Assembly (NCBI GenBank): GCA_018902385.1
Contig: JABSSW010000014.1
Span: forward strand, 186,001-250,000
From: Physcia stellaris
Taxonomy: Eukaryota; Ascomycota; Lecanoromycetes; Caliciales; Physciaceae
Direction of reading: 5' to 3'
Length of the DNA stretch: 64,000 nucleotides
This document shows, piece by piece, positions 59,790 to 64,000 of this stretch. Position numbers and translations under genes: made by a program. Position 1 is the stretch's first letter, and every line of letters begins with the position of its first letter. The notes under the pieces are model-generated. The model was not told where the DNA came from. It ran no database searches and worked only from the letters and a program-made list of their open reading frames with translations.

Positions 59790-62700
59790 ATGAAGCAATG
59801 CTATCAAGCAGTCAAGCGTCTCGCGACGTCTCGACCAGACGCCCATATGCTAATTCGTTCACCAGAGCTTGACCGCGAGGCCTTCGCCATGTCCACAGGA
59901 CAACTGGCAAGGCAACGCTCATCGTCTTCCGGAACAAGACCACTGATAAGATCGACCACGCCAGTTGTACCCCGCACAAACCATTCCGAGCTCGACTTTG
60001 AACCATGCGCTGCTACGGCGTCTCTCTTCCTCTTCACTCAAGACTCGTCGATTATATGCCTACATTATGACACTTTGGACATTGAACGTAGGTTCGAGTC
60101 ACATAAAGAGCGGGTACTGTTCCTATCGGTGGACAACGTCAGTGACAGGCCCGGACAACATGTGGTTAGCTATGACGCTAGCCAGACTGCTATCATATGG
60201 GATCTGTTTACTGGTCAAGAACGTGCTCGATTTGCTTCCTATGAGCCCATTCGAGTTGCGGCATGGATGAAGAATGGAAATATTGCCTTTGGTAGATAAA
60301 GGTGATATTACAAAGAAAAATACTGGGACTGACTGTGTGCAGGAAATTCACAAGGCAATGTCATTTTGTTCGAGCCTTCCACATCAGAGCATACCTCTGC
60401 TCGGACAATGTTCGACCCCATAACAGCCCTTGCGCCAGGGGCGGACTGTCAGACATATGCAATCGGGTCTGTAAATGCGGTTCCGCACAGTGGAGCTAAT
60501 GCTGATGAATTGATGCCAGATACTCGAATGGATCGATTCTTATTGTATCCTTGCAACCAACCTTCACTATTCTACATACTTTGACTACTGCGAGGGCTCC
60601 TTCTCCAATTGTCAGTCTAGCGTGGCATGCTTCTTCAGCCAAACAGAAGTCAGACATGCTTGCTACACAGACATTGGATGGGGATCTACGGGTCTGGAGT
60701 ATAGCGAAACCGGTAAAGTCGGCAGCGCCAACCACTATTCGCGTATTGAAACAGAGCGATAATCTTGAACCTGGCTTAAATTGGGCGGCATGGTCGAAGA
60801 ACGGACGAATACTACAGTATTCAGACGGGTACGTATTCAGCATAGCGTTCGATATATTAACTCATGGAGTTGCTGACTGATTGTTAGAGAAACTCGATCA
60901 TGGGACGTCAGAACGAAGCACATTACGTATGAGCCGATTCCAACCATTGACCGCGTAACAGCTATTGTGAACTACGGTCCGACAGCTACGTTGTTCACGA
61001 AAGGACCTAACTATACTATCCAGCAATATGACTTACTCTCTAGTCCACCAGTGTTAGTAAAGAGCATTCAATTCACACCCATGTTGCCACCTCCAGTCCC
61101 CAGTAAGAATAACCTCAATATTCATAAATCAGCAACGCAAAACATACCAGGAGCTGCACCACCAACAGCTCCTTCGTATGGCGCTGAGCAGCTTGGTGGC
61201 CCAGTCGATCTTTCGACGATACAGCGAACTACGAACGAAATGCACACCATTGAACTTGCGCGACAAGACCGGTCAGGAATGTCAAGTCCAGCTTCGTCAA
61301 GGAGTATGACCGAGTCAGTAAGTTCACGATCCTCGAATCCGTATCAGTATCAGCGAACAAATGCTTCTGTACTCTCTTCACGTGCCCCTAGTGGTACCAC
61401 TTTCTCGACCGTATCACCATCCATGCTCGGCCGCGAAAGCCTCTTTTCAAGTGGCTCTTCATTGTTCCCAAAAACGTCGTCTATGGCCTCATCAGGAAGA
61501 AGGTCTAAAGGCTCGCGACTTCGTCAGGAAGTTATTCTGAGCCCTGAAAGCTCATACATTGATCTGTTTCCCCGGACAAGAATCCGACTCAGCAACGTCA
61601 CTTATCAACTACCGCAGCCTTTAGATCAAGACAACATGTCTCCGGATGACCTCCGAAAGCGGATGTTGACTATTGTTTTTGGGTGGGAAGATGATATTGA
61701 GCCATTGATTCGAGACGAGCTGGCATATCACAAACCAGGTTCCACTAGTGCTGTGCTTCTTTCGAAGTGGTTAGGCGAGGTTGATTCAGACATGATGGCG
61801 GCTATGATCAGTTCGGGGAGTGTCAGCTCATCAGATTGGATGCTTCTTGCTCTTAGCCAAATGGGAGGACAAGGATCACAGATGGGCAAGATGGGTCAGG
61901 CTTTTGTTCAGCGCCTCCTTTCGCAAGGTGATTTCCACACTTCAGCTACCATCCTTTTAGGCCTAGGTGACCGTGAGGACGCCGTAGAGGTCTATGTGTC
62001 TCGAAGTTTCTATATGGAAGCCATTCTACTTACTTGCCTTATTTTCCCCACGGACTGGCAGAGGCAGGCTCACCTGGTTCGGCGATGGGGAGAATTTGTG
62101 GTGGAGAACTCACAGCAACAACTCGCAATCCGGTGTTTTACTTGCACAGGCATTGAACCTCCTATCCCCTGGGCATCACCCTCATTACACAGTCAGGGAA
62201 CACCGTCTCAAGCGCCAACGAGTGTCTCTTCCTGCTAAGTCCGCCGACCTCGCCACCTCTTGGCCTGAAACCCTCGAACTCGGTCAGAATGACAACGAAG
62301 AACTCCTCGCTAAAGGTCATCACTTCCTTTTCCGAAAAATCACACCAAGGCAGATTCTCAGGCTTGAAATCCGATGATCGTACTCCTACTAATGCCCCGG
62401 GTATTACACCAATTGCAGAATCTGCCATTTCTCCGGGAGGAACTACGCCTGGTGGCTTCCTTCGTCCTAGTTCTCGTGGTAGTAATGCTACAAGAACTAC
62501 AACTCCGGGAGGCTTCCACAGACATCGCTTGCCATCAATTGGAGAAACACCGGTCGATGTCACAGTTCCTCCGTTCCCCAGACCCAGTGCTCTTCCCACT
62601 CCTAATGATTCTGGATCGGATCGGGAAAGGGACATCCTATTAAATCAGAAGACTCAGCAGATTACTTCTCAGCAAGAGAGCTCGGGAGAAGCACCTTTAC

Positions 62701-64000
62701 TGCTAAGCTCTGCACGGTATGAACCTACCAGTGCAGCCATAGGGAAAAGTCCTATCACTGCACTGCCAAACTCTGCGGAGGTAAAAACAGCTGTTATCCC
62801 AAATCCGCCAGAAGATTCGTTCGCCGCATTGAAAGAGAGGAAACAAGCGCGTAACGGGTCTCGCGATCGAAAGCCAGATGGCCTACACATTCAAATGCCT
62901 CTACAAAGCCAGATACATACGACATACGTAACCCATTCGCGACCAGGGTCCAGTGCCGATCATAGAAGATCGCATTCAAACTCAGTGCCACTAATGTCCG
63001 GTGGCGGCCTATCGACTGGTCGCAGTGACACTAGAAGCGACAACAAGAGTCCTCCGTCTACGGGAATAAGTTGGTCGACAAAAAGCCCGAGTCTCAGTGG
63101 TAGGAGTATCGATCAGTATATAAGTAGCTTAGAAGAGGCAAGCCACCGCCAACGCAAGCACAAGAGCTCTTCACGGCGCCTCAATCGCAGTAGAGACGGA
63201 AAAGCTGGTACAGGGGAGACGAGATCTCGGCATAAGCCAAGAAGTCGTGAGACATCGGCTGACCGAGGGCGAAATAACCAACGCTACATCAGGCCTGCCA
63301 AGCGATCTCCTTCATCACCAGTCCCGATGTCTCCAGAGGACCTCAATCTCTACCGGGATAGTCCGGGATTGGAAAGTGTCGGATCGCATTTCGCTGGTGC
63401 AAGATCACCAGGCAGCGAAAGCAGGTATGGAAGGGGTCATAGCTCAAAGAAAGGTGTCAATAACCTCCGGTCCGGATCTAAAGCATCTGACTTTTCAATC
63501 CGAACAGTGCGGCGAGCTTCTCCTGATGGGAGCGAAGCTAGCTTCACCGAGAGGAGCAAAGGGAACAGCCGTCGCGTAAGTCCCAGTGGGTTGCTTGATC
63601 CATCTGGTCGAGGACGAAGCAAGTCAAAGACTGGAGGCTCCACTATGAGATCACCCTCATCTCCCTTACCAATGTCACCACAAGCCAAATTTTATCAACC
63701 CAGCGATGAGGAAGACGATCCTTTGAGATTGGTTGAGGCGAATCGACGGAGGCTGCAGTCAAGACCGCGTAGCTCAAGCCGTAAACCACGCGAACGTGGG
63801 ATATCCTCACGAAGAGACGCTTCACCTGACCGACGACGTGCGCAGGAAGACCGACGAACCCGTCTGTCCGATGAAGGTGAGAATCCGCAGCCGTCTTCGG
63901 CCGTGGAGCAGCGTATATCGTCTCCCGATATCTTCGCCATGGGATCCCACCAGTCAGCAAACGCTCGCGAAAAAGCAGAGCGAGCACTCAAAAAAGAATT
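59790..64000 (+). CDS. Large WD40-repeat protein, truncated by the window edge
   Basis: Exons: 59790 (or a later in-frame ATG)..60291, 60343..60466, 60520..60828 and 60888 onward; the introns keep phase and one uses a GTCTGT donor. WD40-type blades are seen in VVSYDASQTAIIWDLFTGQE, then GNVILFEPSTSEHTSARTM, YSNGSILIVSLQPTFTI, DMLATQTLDGDLRVWSI and ETRSWDVRTKHITYEP. After a disordered part comes a helical domain (SPDDLRKRMLTIVFGWEDDI to LGLGDREDAVEVYVSR and NSQQQLAIRCFTCTGIEP). A long Ser/Arg-rich tail runs off the right edge, still open. At 62,235-62,237 the frame hits TAA, but the tail (LLSPPTSPPLG onward) continues one frame over, so about one base is missing near 62,170-62,240. This is a fungal protein type of unknown role to me. 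Confidence 0.75.

Noticed and set aside
60085-60105. tRNA B-box-like GGTTCGAGTC
   Set aside because: No matching A box or cloverleaf around it, and it lies in a WD40 coding exon.

Overview
The window comes from the nuclear genome of a filamentous ascomycete (Pezizomycotina). Gene bodies are dense and close to 50% GC. Genes are broken by short introns (about 50-175 bp), nearly all GT-AG. The gene set includes a cutinase, a septation-network scaffold (Cdc11/Nud1), ESCRT-III Vps24, an Hsp90 co-chaperone p23/Sba1 and several fungal membrane transporters. I could not fix the class; Dothideomycetes-like is only a guess.

Left arm (1-38,200): a normal gene-rich region. In order: Vps24 (-), p23 (+, divergent from Vps24), an MFS transporter (-), a zinc alcohol dehydrogenase with a GC-AG intron (-), a putative C-terminally membrane-anchored protein (+), a secreted cutinase (+, frame broken at a C5 run), an aquaglyceroporin-like channel (+), the long Cdc11/Nud1 LRR protein (+, frame broken at a C5 run), a secreted agmatinase-like ureohydrolase (-), a MATE exporter (-), a second MFS transporter (+), a conserved membrane protein (-), a small secreted protein (-), a six-hairpin-glycosidase-like protein (-) and an erythromycin-esterase-like pseudogene (+). 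These are independent single genes. I see no biosynthetic cluster.

Centre (about 38,210-54,180): a 16-kb AT-rich block with sharp edges and no intact gene. It is the most unusual part of the window. Over long stretches CC/GG and CT/AG are almost absent, while CG, CA and TG are abundant and TA is scarce. That is the reverse of ordinary RIP, which turns CpA into TpA. Two dead mobile elements can be read through the damage: a tyrosine recombinase (Crypton-type, +) and a Mutator-like (MULE/Hop-type) transposase (-). All 19 in-frame stops I found in them are TGA, mostly at conserved tryptophans. This fits C-to-T change of the first C in CpC (TGG to TGA) and not the TGG-to-TAG change of CpA-type RIP. 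The block also holds a diverged inverted repeat with arms of about 1.3-1.5 kb and several short tandem repeats.

Right arm (54,180-64,000): normal composition returns. It holds a conserved hypothetical protein (+), a long gene-poor stretch, and a large WD40-repeat protein (+) that runs off the right edge and also shows one apparent 1-nt frameshift.
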